From: an uncultured Dorea sp.
GTDB taxonomy: Bacteria; Bacillota; Clostridia; Lachnospirales; Lachnospiraceae
Assembly: GCA_910584265.1 (NCBI GenBank)
Contig: CAJTZE010000059.1
Location: forward strand, 1 to 18,430
Reading direction: 5' to 3'
Length of the DNA: 18,430 nucleotides
This document shows, piece by piece, positions 1 through 8,637 of this stretch; the stretch's first letter is position 1, and each line of letters opens with the position of its first letter. Made by a program: the position numbers and the translations under genes. Below the pieces are notes generated by a model. The model was given only the letters and a program-made list of their open reading frames with translations, was not told the origin of the DNA and searched no databases.

Positions 1-1
1 C

Positions 2-118
2 GTAATGGAACATTTCCACATCACGGAACAACAGCTGGAGGATTTCACTGCCAGCTTTGTTCAGAGACTGCCAAAGTACATGCAAAAAGCATTGGAATAC
101 GGTTCAGCAGCTGCATGA
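2..118 (+). CDS. C-terminal tail of an unidentified upstream protein (partial)
   Basis: Frame 2 is open from the window edge to a TGA at 116-118 and gives a 38-residue tail, helical and amphipathic in look (...FTASFVQRLPKYMQKALEY...). The frame has ordinary codon use, so it is plausibly the end of a real gene that starts outside the window. I do not recognise the family. It ends 23 bases before a truncated restriction gene, so it may belong to the mobile or recombined DNA that disrupted that gene. Confidence 0.45.
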   Translation, partial: VMEHFHITEQQLEDFTASFVQRLPKYMQKALEYGSAAA

Positions 119-141
119 ATGTTATTTTATGAGTTAAGGTA

Positions 142-1767
142 TTGATTTTTCAAGGTGCAAATCCCATTTTTTATGTGGGAAGTTTGAGTTATAAATTATT
201 TGGAGAACTGATATCTAAATCGGAACTCTCACCAGAGAAAATATATGAAGGTATACAAAAGTTAGAAATAGTTTATATCGAATTGGATGCAAATAAAGAG
301 AATCCACAGCTTATTTTTGAATCTCTCAATTCTACAGGTTTAGATCTTACACAAGCGGATTTGATTAGAAATTATTTATTAATGGGTCAAGAATATTATA
401 GGCAAGAAATGCTCTATAATAAGTATTGGACACGATTGGAAGAGATGCTGCCGGATGCTATGATTTCGGATTATGTGAGGGACTATTTGACGTTAAAAAC
501 AGGGATTATTCCGAATAAAGATGATGTATATAATAGTTTCAAAAGATATTATCAAAATTTGCAAAATTATGATTCAGAAGGATTTTTAGAAGAACTTACA
601 ACATATGGGGAGTATTATAGTTGGTTTAAATTCTGCAATTGTCCTGATGTTGAGATAAATGATAAATTACTCCAATTACAAAAATTAAAATCAACGGTTG
701 TATATCCGTTTTTATTGAGCATTTTTGAAGATTTTTACATATATCATAAAATTGAAAAGGTAGAAATATGTAAGACTATGGATGTCATTTTATCTTATGT
801 AATGCGCAGGCTGCTTTGTGAAATGCCTACAAATGCATTAAATAAAGTTTTTGCGACAATGGCCAAAGATATTGAAAAGTTTAGTGATAGACTATTATAT
901 GAAAAAGTAATTTCTGTTTTAGCCGGAAAAAAGGGGAAAACAATATTTCCAAATGATAATATTTTAAGAGAACGCATTTTGACAAAAAATTCATATAAAT
1001 TTGCACATAATCAATTTGTTCTTGAACAAATTGAACGGAGAAAAAGTAAAGAGACTGTTGAATTTGATTCACTTACAATTGAGCATATTATGCCTCAAAC
1101 ATTATCAGCAAAATGGATAATTGATTTAGGAAAACGTGCACAAGAAACCTACGATAAATATATTCATTGTATTGGGAATTTAACGTTAAGTGGATATAAT
1201 TCAGAACTATCGAATGCGAGTTTTAGTGAAAAACGAGTAATATATCGACAATCAAATATATGTATTACGAAAGCCATTGCTGATTATGAACAGTGGAATG
1301 AATCAGAAATTTTGGCACGTAGTGAAAGTCTGATTAAAGATATTGAAAAAATATGGAGTTGCCCGAGTGGAATTAATAATACATATTTAGAAAGTGATAC
1401 AAGGACAGAATTCGATTTTTCAGATGAGGTGAATGTGACGGGAAGGACTCCTATAGAATTAGAAATTATTGGAGAGGTATTTTCTGTTTCTTCGTGGAGA
1501 GACTTTTTGAAGAAGACCTGTACATTTCTTTATGAGTATGATTCGCAAATTTTCCGCAGCCTTATTATGCATAATGATTTTAAGGGTAAAAGTATAAGAA
1601 TTATTGATGATAATGATTTGAATATGCGTGTACCATTGAAAATTGCGGATGATCTTTATATAGAAACAAACAGAAGTGCAAATGAGATTTTGAATTATTG
1701 TAAATTGATAATTGAAAAATTTGAAGGAGTAGAAGAATTAAGTTCGTATAAATTAAAACCAGTCTAG
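142..1767 (+). pseudogene. GmrSD-like DUF262/DUF1524 restriction protein, 5'-truncated
   Basis: The 541-codon frame carries the second half of a DUF262 domain (IFESLNSTGLDL at residues 58-69, then ADLIRNYLL) and a DUF1524 HNH-like nuclease region (IEHIMPQ near residues 313-319, followed by IGNLTLSGYNSELSN near 352-366). A further C-terminal domain of about 100 residues follows. GmrSD/BrxU-type proteins are type IV restriction enzymes that use an N-terminal DUF262 nucleotide-binding half (DGQQR-type motif) to license cleavage of modified DNA. In full-length members the SLNSTG motif lies far deeper in the chain; here it is near residue 60, so roughly the first 100-150 residues, with the DGQQR motif, are missing. 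The only start is a TTG at 142 with no well-spaced ribosome site, and an in-frame TGA lies at 130-132. Base composition is clearly more AT-rich than the genes to the right, which fits horizontal acquisition. Most likely a decayed gene; a shortened product from an internal start cannot be excluded. Confidence 0.75.
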
Positions 1768-1827
1768 AATGAGAGGATTGTGTTATTTTTGGAAAGGATT
1801 ATGGAAGTATTTTACTTGCAGTCATAG

Positions 1828-1833
1828 TATAAT
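1828..1833 (+). promoter_or_regulatory. Possible -10 box for the alpha-glucosidase gene
   Basis: A perfect TATAAT lies 45 bases upstream of the start codon at 1879. No convincing -35 hexamer is seen at 16-18 bases upstream, so this is a weak promoter call. No cre-like catabolite operator was recognised nearby. Confidence 0.3.
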
Positions 1834-1878
1834 ACATCCAAATAATAGTTTTCACAGTAACAGACGGAGGATACAGGC

Positions 1879-3921
1879 ATGATTAAGAAGTATGTATTTG
1901 GCAGGCCGGTAAAAACAGATGCGGTTGTTATGGAGATTCCTGAAAGCAAAGAGGAACTTTCTGTGATGGAGCTTACGGAATCGGACGGTATCAGGCTGTG
2001 CTGCCGGATGGAAGAGACGGATGTAGTCTACGGATTGGGAGAGCAGGTGCGCGGGATGAATAAGCGGGGCTTTTCTTATGTGAGCCATGCAACGGATGAC
2101 CCGGCTCATACCGAGGATAAGCATTCGCTGTACGGCGCTCATAATTTTCTGATTTTACACCGCAGGAAGCAGGCGGAGGAAGAAAACAGATCTTTTGGTA
2201 TATTTGTGGATGATCCGGGCCGGGTTGTGTTTGATGTGGGTGAGACGAAGCATGACTGGCTTGTGATCCGGGCGGGGAGTGACTGTGTTATCTATGTGAT
2301 TGACGGAGATGGGCCAAAAGACGTTGTGAAGCAGTTCCGCAGGCTGATCGGCAGGAGCTATATTCCGCCGAAATGGGCCTTCGGCTATCAGCAGTCCCGG
2401 TGGGGCTACTGCTGTGAAGAGGATATCCGGACGGTTGTCCGGGAGCATCACGGACAGGGTGTTCCGCTGGACGCAGTGTATCTGGACATTGATTATATGG
2501 AGGACTACAAGGATTTTACGGTGGATGAGAAGAAGTTTCCGCAGTTTGAGAGCTTTGTAGGAGAGATGAAGGAACAGGACGTACATCTTGTGCCGATTAT
2601 TGATGCAGGAGTAAAGATTGAGAAGGATTATCCGATTTACGAAGAGGGCGTACAGAAGGGTTATTTCTGCAAGGATGAAAATGGAGAAGACTTCGTGGCG
2701 GCAGTATGGCCGGGGCGGGTGCATTTCCCGGATGTATTGAATGCAGAGGCCAGAGCGTGGTTTGGCGGAAAATATAAGGTGCTGATGGATCAGGGGATCG
2801 ACGGCTTCTGGAATGATATGAATGAGCCTGCCATCTTCTATTCGGAGAAGAATCTGGGGAAGGTTATGGATGAGGTTATAGCTTTGAAGGATGAGAATCT
2901 GGATATCCATTCCTTTTTCCATATGAAAGAGCTTGTAGTCGGGCTGTCCAATAATCAGGAGGATTATAAGAGCTTTTACCATAATATGGACGGGGTGAAA
3001 GTCCGGCATGACAAGGTACATAATCTCTATGGCTTCAATATGACAAGGGCTGCGGCGGAAGCATTTGACAGGATAGCTCCGGGTAAGAGAACTCTGCTGT
3101 TTTCCAGGTCTTCCTATATCGGAATGCATCGTTACGGGGGCATCTGGACCGGGGATAACAGGTCTTGGTGGAGCCATATCCTGCTCAGCCTGCAGCAGAT
3201 GCCGTCGCTGAATATGTGCGGCATTCTCTATACCGGTTCGGACATCGGGGGATTTGGAAATGATACGACGGAAGACCTGCTGCTGCGCTGGCTGGAATTT
3301 GCGATTTTCACGCCGCTGATGCGCAACCATTCTGCAATCGGAACCAGAGAACAGGAAGTATACCAGTTTGAGCATATAGAGGATTTTCGGAATATCATCC
3401 GCATCCGCTACGGCCTGCTTCCATATATTTACAGCGAATATATGAAAGCGGCGCTGAAGGACGAGATGTATTTCAGACCCCTTTCCTTTGATTATCCGGA
3501 GGATGCTCATGCTGTTCAGGTAGAAGATCAACTGATGGCCGGGGAAAGCCTGATGATCGCCCCGGTCTATGTGCAGAATGCCGGAGGGCGGTATGTATAC
3601 CTGCCGGAGGACATGCTGATGGTCCGGCTGAAATCCCTGGGGGACAGAACCAGTGAAGTGCTTACGAAGGGGCATCATTATGTGGAAATAGCGTTGAATG
3701 AGCTGGTGATCTTTGTAAAAAAGAATCATGTGCTGCCGATAGCTGTTTTGGGGGATGATATGAGGACGACGGCGGATATTGCGGACGCAGAGTACGAATG
3801 GATCGGCTTTGTAGAGGACGCGGCGGAATATCTGCTTTATGATGATGATGGAATCGCCAAGAACTGTAATCTGGAAGAAAACTGTAAAAAGATAACTGTG
3901 CGCAGGGAAGATCTGGCATAG
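1879..3921 (+). CDS. GH31 alpha-glucosidase
   Basis: A 680-residue glycoside hydrolase of family 31, which releases glucose from the non-reducing end of alpha-glucosides (maltose/isomaltose-type). The signature GFWNDMNEPAIF places the catalytic nucleophile at about Asp313, and GGIWTGDNRSWW places the acid/base at about Asp426. YTGSDIGGFG, a typical subsite motif, follows, and QSRWGY near residue 175 is the substrate-pocket tryptophan segment. From memory, the Ruminococcus obeum enzyme Ro-alphaG1 has its catalytic pair at 307 and 420, the same 113-residue spacing and only a 6-residue shift, and much of the sequence looks similar. No signal peptide is visible, so it is probably cytoplasmic. The start ATG follows a good GGAGG at 1866-1870. 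It precedes glycogen phosphorylase on the same strand with a 269-base gap, which suggests shared use in alpha-glucan catabolism. Preference between alpha-1,4 and alpha-1,6 bonds cannot be read from sequence. Confidence 0.95.
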   Translation: MIKKYVFGRPVKTDAVVMEIPESKEELSVMELTESDGIRLCCRMEETDVVYGLGEQVRGMNKRGFSYVSHATDDPAHTEDKHSLYGAHNFLILHRRKQAEEENRSFGIFVDDPGRVVFDVGETKHDWLVIRAGSDCVIYVIDGDGPKDVVKQFRRLIGRSYIPPKWAFGYQQSRWGYCCEEDIRTVVREHHGQGVPLDAVYLDIDYMEDYKDFTVDEKKFPQFESFVGEMKEQDVHLVPIIDAGVKIEKDYPIYEEGVQKGYFCKDENGEDFVAAVWPGRVHFPDVLNAEARAWFGGKYKVLMDQGIDGFWNDMNEPAIFYSEKNLGKVMDEVIALKDENLDIHSFFHMKELVVGLSNNQEDYKSFYHNMDGVKVRHDKVHNLYGFNMTRAAAEAFDRIAPGKRTLLFSRSSYIGMHRYGGIWTGDNRSWWSHILLSLQQMPSLNMCGILYTGSDIGGFGNDTTEDLLLRWLEFAIFTPLMRNHSAIGTREQEVYQFEHIEDFRNIIRIRYGLLPYIYSEYMKAALKDEMYFRPLSFDYPEDAHAVQVEDQLMAGESLMIAPVYVQNAGGRYVYLPEDMLMVRLKSLGDRTSEVLTKGHHYVEIALNELVIFVKKNHVLPIAVLGDDMRTTADIADAEYEWIGFVEDAAEYLLYDDDGIAKNCNLEENCKKITVRREDLA

Positions 3922-4190
3922 CAGTGTGTCCGCTTTACGGAAATGACTTATCTGTACGTGTGACAGGCCGTGTTTTAGATGATGGATTTATGGTAACAGA
4001 CGCATTAGAAAATTGAAAAAATGATTGTCAGATGCGGTTTTTCATAGAGCTTTTTTGTAAATATTGTATATGGATGAAAGGCATGTATTTGTGATAGGAT
4101 TGTACAGTAAAATGAGGTTATGGCAGAAGAGGAAGGGCATAATATAGTGATAAAATAATCTTGAGTTGTTCAATGGAAGAAGGGAGTTTT
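3922..4190. other. Intergenic region between the two alpha-glucan genes
   Basis: No gene is seen in these 269 bases. There is a poor long-loop inverted repeat (ACGCAT near 3999, ATGCGG followed by five T near 4033) that could be a weak terminator for the upstream gene. An AT-rich stretch around 4055-4125 is a plausible promoter zone for the phosphorylase. Neither is strong enough to call separately. Confidence 0.3.
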
Positions 4191-6452
4191 ATGATGAACA
4201 TAGAAGAAATATTAGTATCCCGCCTGGGAAAAGAGGTAAAGGATTGCAGCAATGAAGAGCTGTACGGCGGGCTTCTGGAAATCGTTCAGGAAATGGCGGA
4301 GAAGAAGGCAGGCAGTGAAGGAAAGAAGAAGATTTACTATGTGTCTGCGGAGTTCCTGATTGGAAAGCTGCTTTCCAATAATATGATCAACCTTGGTATT
4401 TATAAAGAGGTTAAGGACCTGCTTGCGAAAAACGGTAAACATATCAGTGAGATTGAGGAGCTGGAGGCGGAGCCGTCTCTCGGAAACGGAGGTCTTGGAA
4501 GGCTTGCGGCATGTTTCCTGGATTCTATTGCTACGCTTGGCTACAGCGGAGAGGGAATCGGACTGAATTATCATCTGGGGCTGTTTAAGCAGGAATTTGA
4601 GGACCGGCTTCAGAAGGAGACGAAGAATCCATGGGCTCAGTCTAAGTCATGGCTGAAGAAAACAGACGTTTCTTATCCGGTGCAGTTCGGGAAGCTGACG
4701 CTCCAGTCCAGAATGTATGAGATTGCCGTGACAGGCTATGAGAACCGCACGAATAAGCTGAGGCTCTTTGATGTGGATTCTGTGGATGAGGGAATCGTGA
4801 AGGACGGCATTGATTTTGATAAGGATGACATCGCAAAGAATCTGACTCTGTTTTTGTATCCGGACGACAGCGACGAGGCAGGAAGAAAGCTTAGGATTTA
4901 TCAGCAGTATTTTATGGTAAGCAACGGGGCGCAGCTGATTCTGGATGAATGTACAGCGAAGGGGAGCAATCTCTATGATCTGGATGAATATGCAGTAATC
5001 CAGATTAACGATACCCATCCGACCATGATCATACCAGAATTGATCCGTCTCCTGATGGAGCGGGGTCTGACGATGGATGATGCCATAGAGGTAGTGAAGA
5101 AGACCTGCGCATATACCAATCATACGATTCTGGCTGAAGCGCTGGAGAAATGGCCGATCCACTATCTGAAAGAGGTGGTTCCGCAGCTTGTACCGATTAT
5201 TGAAATCTTAGATGACCGGATCCGCAGGAAGTATTCGGATGAAAGCGTTGCTATTATTGACAAAAATGACCTTGTGCACATGGCGCATATCGATATCCAC
5301 TATGGATGCAGCGTCAACGGTGTTGCCTACCTGCATACAGAGATATTGAAAAATTCTGAGCTTCATAACTTTTATAAAATTTATCCGGAGAAATTCAACA
5401 ACAAGACGAACGGGATTACCTTCCGTAGGTGGCTTATGTACTGTAACCCGGCGCTTACCGAAGGCCTTACCGGATGGATTGGAGACGGATTCCGTAAGGA
5501 TGCCATGGAGCTTAAGAAGCTGGAGGAGCTTGCAGATCAGAAAGAGGTTCTGGATGCCCTGCTGAAAATCAAGCACGGGAATAAGATGCTTTTGAAGGAG
5601 TATTTAAAGGAAACTCAGGGGATAGAGCTGAACGAGAATTCTATTTTTGATATTCAGGTTAAGAGGCTTCACGAGTACAAGAGACAGCAGTTAAATGCTT
5701 TGTATGTGATTTATAAATATCTCCAGATTAAGAAGGGAGAGCGCCCGGAGACTCCGATCACCGTTATCTTTGGAGCAAAGGCTGCGCCGGCATATACTAT
5801 TGCCAAGGATATTATTCACCTGATCCTGTGCCTGCAGGAATTGGTAAACAATGATCCAGAGGTAAGTCCATACCTGAATGTGGTTATGGTGGAAAATTAT
5901 AATGTGACGCTGGCAGAGAAGCTGATCCCGGCTTGTGATATTTCCGAGCAGATTTCCCTTGCATCTAAGGAAGCAAGCGGAACCGGCAATATGAAGTTCA
6001 TGCTGAATGGAGCAGTGACGCTTGGAACCGAGGACGGCGCGAATGTGGAGATCCATCAGTTTGTAGGAGACGATAACATTTATATCTTCGGCGCCTCCAG
6101 CGATGAAGTCATTGCACATTATGATAAAGCTGATTATGTATCGGCAGACTATTATAAGAAGAATCCAATTGTCAAGGAAACCGTAGATTTCATTGACGGA
6201 CCGGAGCTTCTGAAGCTGGGAAGCGAGGAGCATTTGACCCGGCTGAAGAAGGAGCTTCTGAATAAAGACTGGTTTATGACCTTCCTTGACTTAGATGATT
6301 ATATCGAAAAGAAGGAACAGGCATTGAAGGATTATGAGGATAGGGAAGCATGGGCGAAGAAGATGCTTTACAATATCAGTAACGCGGGCTTCTTCTCATC
6401 CGACCGTACCATAGAGGAATATAACAAAGATATTTGGAAATGTGAGAAATAG
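4191..6452 (+). CDS. glgP: Glycogen/maltodextrin phosphorylase
   Basis: A 753-residue GT35 phosphorylase, which uses phosphate to release glucose-1-phosphate from the non-reducing ends of glycogen or maltodextrins. It contains EPSLGNGGLGRLAACFLDS near the N-terminus, NGITFRRWL, FDIQVKRLHEYKRQ, and the pyridoxal-phosphate signature EASGTGNMKFMLNGAVTLGT with the cofactor-binding lysine at about Lys602. Length and motifs fit the short bacterial form without the N-terminal allosteric extension of the muscle enzyme. The start is taken at ATG 4191 (or 4194), behind GAAGGGAG ending at 4185; a longer TTG-started frame from 4161 would swallow that ribosome site and is unlikely. Together with the GH31 enzyme upstream it would degrade stored or imported alpha-glucans. 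Whether the main substrate is glycogen (GlgP) or maltodextrin (MalP) cannot be decided here. Confidence 0.96.
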   Translation: MMNIEEILVSRLGKEVKDCSNEELYGGLLEIVQEMAEKKAGSEGKKKIYYVSAEFLIGKLLSNNMINLGIYKEVKDLLAKNGKHISEIEELEAEPSLGNGGLGRLAACFLDSIATLGYSGEGIGLNYHLGLFKQEFEDRLQKETKNPWAQSKSWLKKTDVSYPVQFGKLTLQSRMYEIAVTGYENRTNKLRLFDVDSVDEGIVKDGIDFDKDDIAKNLTLFLYPDDSDEAGRKLRIYQQYFMVSNGAQLILDECTAKGSNLYDLDEYAVIQINDTHPTMIIPELIRLLMERGLTMDDAIEVVKKTCAYTNHTILAEALEKWPIHYLKEVVPQLVPIIEILDDRIRRKYSDESVAIIDKNDLVHMAHIDIHYGCSVNGVAYLHTEILKNSELHNFYKIYPEKFNNKTNGITFRRWLMYCNPALTEGLTGWIGDGFRKDAMELKKLEELADQKEVLDALLKIKHGNKMLLKEYLKETQGIELNENSIFDIQVKRLHEYKRQQLNALYVIYKYLQIKKGERPETPITVIFGAKAAPAYTIAKDIIHLILCLQELVNNDPEVSPYLNVVMVENYNVTLAEKLIPACDISEQISLASKEASGTGNMKFMLNGAVTLGTEDGANVEIHQFVGDDNIYIFGASSDEVIAHYDKADYVSADYYKKNPIVKETVDFIDGPELLKLGSEEHLTRLKKELLNKDWFMTFLDLDDYIEKKEQALKDYEDREAWAKKMLYNISNAGFFSSDRTIEEYNKDIWKCEK

Positions 6453-6463
6453 ACAGGAAGAGG

Positions 6464-6497
6464 AAAACCGTCAGCGTCAGGCTGGCGGTTTTGTCTC
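6464..6497. terminator. Bidirectional intrinsic terminator
   Basis: A 12-bp stem (AAAACCGTCAGC at 6464-6475 and GCTGGCGGTTTT at 6481-6492, one G-U pair) closes a 5-base loop. It sits 12 bases past the phosphorylase stop and right at the 3' end of the convergent MFS gene. The A/T arms give a U-tract in both directions, so it can serve both genes. Confidence 0.9.
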
Positions 6498-7685
6498 TTA
6501 ATTCACCGAAATTGAAATTTCCGGCTTTAGCTTATTTAGTATTGTATTCAGAATCCCGGCGATCAGCAGCAGTCCGCAGCAGGCATAGTATGCGGCGGCC
6601 GCTCCGGGGAAGAGTTTTTCTGCAAGGCCTGCGGCAAAGGGCGTACTGAATGCTCCCAGATTGCAGCCGACCAGTACCAGAGAGGTGGCGGCGTGGACAG
6701 ATTCTGACGGAAGGTGGGAGGGCAGTCCGTTGAAAACGCAGGTAATGGCGGCGGTATGCGCCAGACCGCTGATGACGGCGCCGATACCGAGGACCAGAAG
6801 ACTGTTTGCCCGGGCCATGACCAGCAGACCCGCACAGCAGGCCAGCACACAGAGAAAAAACAGATGCTCATGGGCAATGGACACCAGCTTCCCGTAAAGG
6901 ATGCCGGATATAATGCCGACCATCAGGAAGATGCCGAGAACTACGCTGGCCTGTGTTTCATCGGCATAGCCCTTTTCCAGTACCAGAAGAGGGATTCGCA
7001 GGGAAATGGAGGAGCTGGTGCAGATCAGGAATCCGGCGGATACTGCGTAAAACAGGATCATCGGCATGTGATGCCTGCCAAGAGCAGGAGAAGCGGATAT
7101 AGTGGTATTGCCTGCCTGAGTCCCGGAGGAAGAATCTCTGGTTTTCTCTGGAACAAAGGCCAGATAGAGGATCAGGATCAGGAATCCAAAGGCGTAAATG
7201 ATAAAAGCCCGGGTCCAGTGGATCAAAAGCAGTCTTCCTGCAATAAAGGTCAGGACTGCATTTCCCAGAGTCTCGGCAGAGCTGCGGTATCCAAGCAGCG
7301 CAGTCCGTTCAGCGCCGGTGAAACGTTCGCTGATCATGCTGACTGCTCTGGAATTAATCAGTCCGATGCCAAGTCCTAACAGGATTCTCGAAATCAGCAC
7401 GAAGGTGTAATTTTGAATAAATAGCGGGGCAGTGCCGCTGATGGATAACAGCAGCAGGCCGCCGGTGATCATAAGGCGTTCGTTTAAGTATCCGGCAAGC
7501 CATGTGTTGACCAGGATCATGATCATAATGGCAAAAGACGGAATGGAGATCAGGATATCTACCTGGCTGGGGGAATAGCTGTTAAAGTATCCGAGCATGG
7601 ACGGAAGGACAGCTGAAATAGAGTAGGTGGATACCAGCATCAGTGAAAGTGATAATATTGCAAGTTTTTCTGTTGTTTTTTTCAT
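6498..7685 (-). CDS. MFS transporter (12-TM drug/solute exporter type)
   Basis: A 395-residue, strongly hydrophobic protein with about 12 predicted membrane segments in two six-helix halves, split by a short polar loop near residues 185-205. It has the pattern of the major facilitator superfamily. The motif-A-like loop (WLAGYLNERLMITGGL, near residues 62-77) and the conserved stretch ISRILLGLGIGLINSRAVSM (near 102-121) resemble drug:H+ antiporter/CynX-type members. The substrate cannot be inferred. The gene lies 49 bases downstream of the HAD gene on the same strand and probably shares its transcript. Its own ribosome site is weak (AAAGGG rather far from the ATG), consistent with translation from a shared message. 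It ends at the shared bidirectional terminator. Confidence 0.88.
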   Translation of the reverse strand: MKKTTEKLAILSLSLMLVSTYSISAVLPSMLGYFNSYSPSQVDILISIPSFAIMIMILVNTWLAGYLNERLMITGGLLLLSISGTAPLFIQNYTFVLISRILLGLGIGLINSRAVSMISERFTGAERTALLGYRSSAETLGNAVLTFIAGRLLLIHWTRAFIIYAFGFLILILYLAFVPEKTRDSSSGTQAGNTTISASPALGRHHMPMILFYAVSAGFLICTSSSISLRIPLLVLEKGYADETQASVVLGIFLMVGIISGILYGKLVSIAHEHLFFLCVLACCAGLLVMARANSLLVLGIGAVISGLAHTAAITCVFNGLPSHLPSESVHAATSLVLVGCNLGAFSTPFAAGLAEKLFPGAAAAYYACCGLLLIAGILNTILNKLKPEISISVN

Positions 7686-7734
7686 ACGTTACAGCTTGAA
7701 CCCTTTCTATATGTATTCTGTGTATCTGTACATG

Positions 7735-8469
7735 TTACTTGACAGGGCGGGTATTGTCAACGGAAAATTTCAGAACCATATTCCGGATAACATCCAGAAT
7801 ATTTTCTTTTGATTGCACTTCCACAGCTGCCACAGGCAGATCGGTCCGGCGGGCTCTTTTCCGGTGGTTGAACCAGATGCTGTGCCATCCGGCCTGATGG
7901 GCGCTGATAATGTCTGCTTCGTAGGTATCGCCCACATACCAGGTGTCCTCCGGGATATAGCCGAGCCTGTCCTCGATATGCCGGAATGCCATAACATCCG
8001 GCTTCTGATATCCTGTTTCTCCGGAAATGAAAATGTGTTCATTATCAAACCAGCGCTCCAGCTTCAGCGCGGATATTTTCCTGCGCTGTCCCCGGCTGTT
8101 TCCATTTGTCAGGACAGCCATGGGAACCTGTGCCTCCTGACACGCGTTCAGCATACGCTCCATACAGGGAAACAAGGCAATTTCTTTCTGCCGGAGGCGG
8201 TATTCCTGTTCAAACAGACAGGCTTTTTCTCTGGAAACAGAAAGTCCCACATCCTGATAGGTCATCTGGATCCGCTTGGCGAAGGCATCCTCCGGGGCAG
8301 TCAGGCCTTGTTTTTCCTGAGCAAGGATCATATCAGAATAGAGTCTGGATTTCATAAAAAGCTCTGTGGCATCTGCCGCCGTCTGTGAGGCAAAGAATTT
8401 CTCGTGGGCGGCTTGAAAAGGCGCCATCAGATCATATAAGGTATCGTCAACGTCAAATACAATATTCAT
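7735..8469 (-). CDS. HAD-superfamily hydrolase (YjjG-like phosphatase)
   Basis: A 244-residue haloacid-dehalogenase-fold phosphatase. Motif I is FDVDDTLYDL (nucleophile Asp6, acid/base Asp8), motif II is VLTNGNS, motif III is the lysine of YQKPD, and motif IV is YVGDTYEADI. A helical cap lies between motifs I and II, the subfamily I arrangement of YjjG nucleotidases and 2-haloacid dehalogenase-like enzymes. The likely substrate is a small phosphorylated metabolite. The start at 8469 has AGGAGA at the right distance (complement of 8477-8482); a 19-codon longer frame to 8526 would cover that site and is rejected. It is divergent from the DUF939 gene and probably first in a transcript with the MFS gene. 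Confidence 0.92.
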   Translation of the reverse strand: MNIVFDVDDTLYDLMAPFQAAHEKFFASQTAADATELFMKSRLYSDMILAQEKQGLTAPEDAFAKRIQMTYQDVGLSVSREKACLFEQEYRLRQKEIALFPCMERMLNACQEAQVPMAVLTNGNSRGQRRKISALKLERWFDNEHIFISGETGYQKPDVMAFRHIEDRLGYIPEDTWYVGDTYEADIISAHQAGWHSIWFNHRKRARRTDLPVAAVEVQSKENILDVIRNMVLKFSVDNTRPVK

Positions 8470-8543
8470 ATCTGTTTCTCCTGTATTCATAAAATAATCT
8501 ATGTAATAGTTTACTATATTTTCCATAGAAAGTCTCTAGGTTA

Positions 8544-8552
8544 TGCTATACT
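8544..8552 (+). promoter_or_regulatory. Extended -10 promoter element for the DUF939 gene
   Basis: TGCTATACT matches the extended -10 form TGnTATAAT with one change and lies 86 bases upstream of the ATG at 8638. No good -35 is visible, as is usual for extended -10 promoters. The resulting leader would be about 80 bases and includes a short GC-rich hairpin (CTGCGC at 8595-8600, GCGCAG at 8608-8613). Confidence 0.5.
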
Positions 8553-8637
8553 GTGTATATAAATAAAATAGCGGACACTGTTGATTACGCAGGGCTGCGC
8601 GTTTGCTGCGCAGGGTGCATATGATTCAGGAGGGAGC

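Noticed and set aside
2155..3729. Long 524-aa minus-strand open frame
   Set aside because: It is antisense to the GH31 gene, whose motifs are unmistakable. The translation is rich in His/Pro/Ile without domain motifs, typical of a shadow frame.
6714..7379. 221-aa plus-strand open frame
   Set aside because: It is antisense to the MFS transporter and has low-complexity Gly/Gln/Asp-rich composition and no ribosome site.
8470..8526. 19-codon longer HAD protein
   Set aside because: The extension covers the AGGAGA ribosome site of the start at 8469, and the HAD fold begins right at that Met.
8595..8613. GC-rich hairpin in the leader of the DUF939 gene as a riboswitch
   Set aside because: Only a 6-bp stem is seen, with no conserved riboswitch core or terminator/anti-terminator pair.
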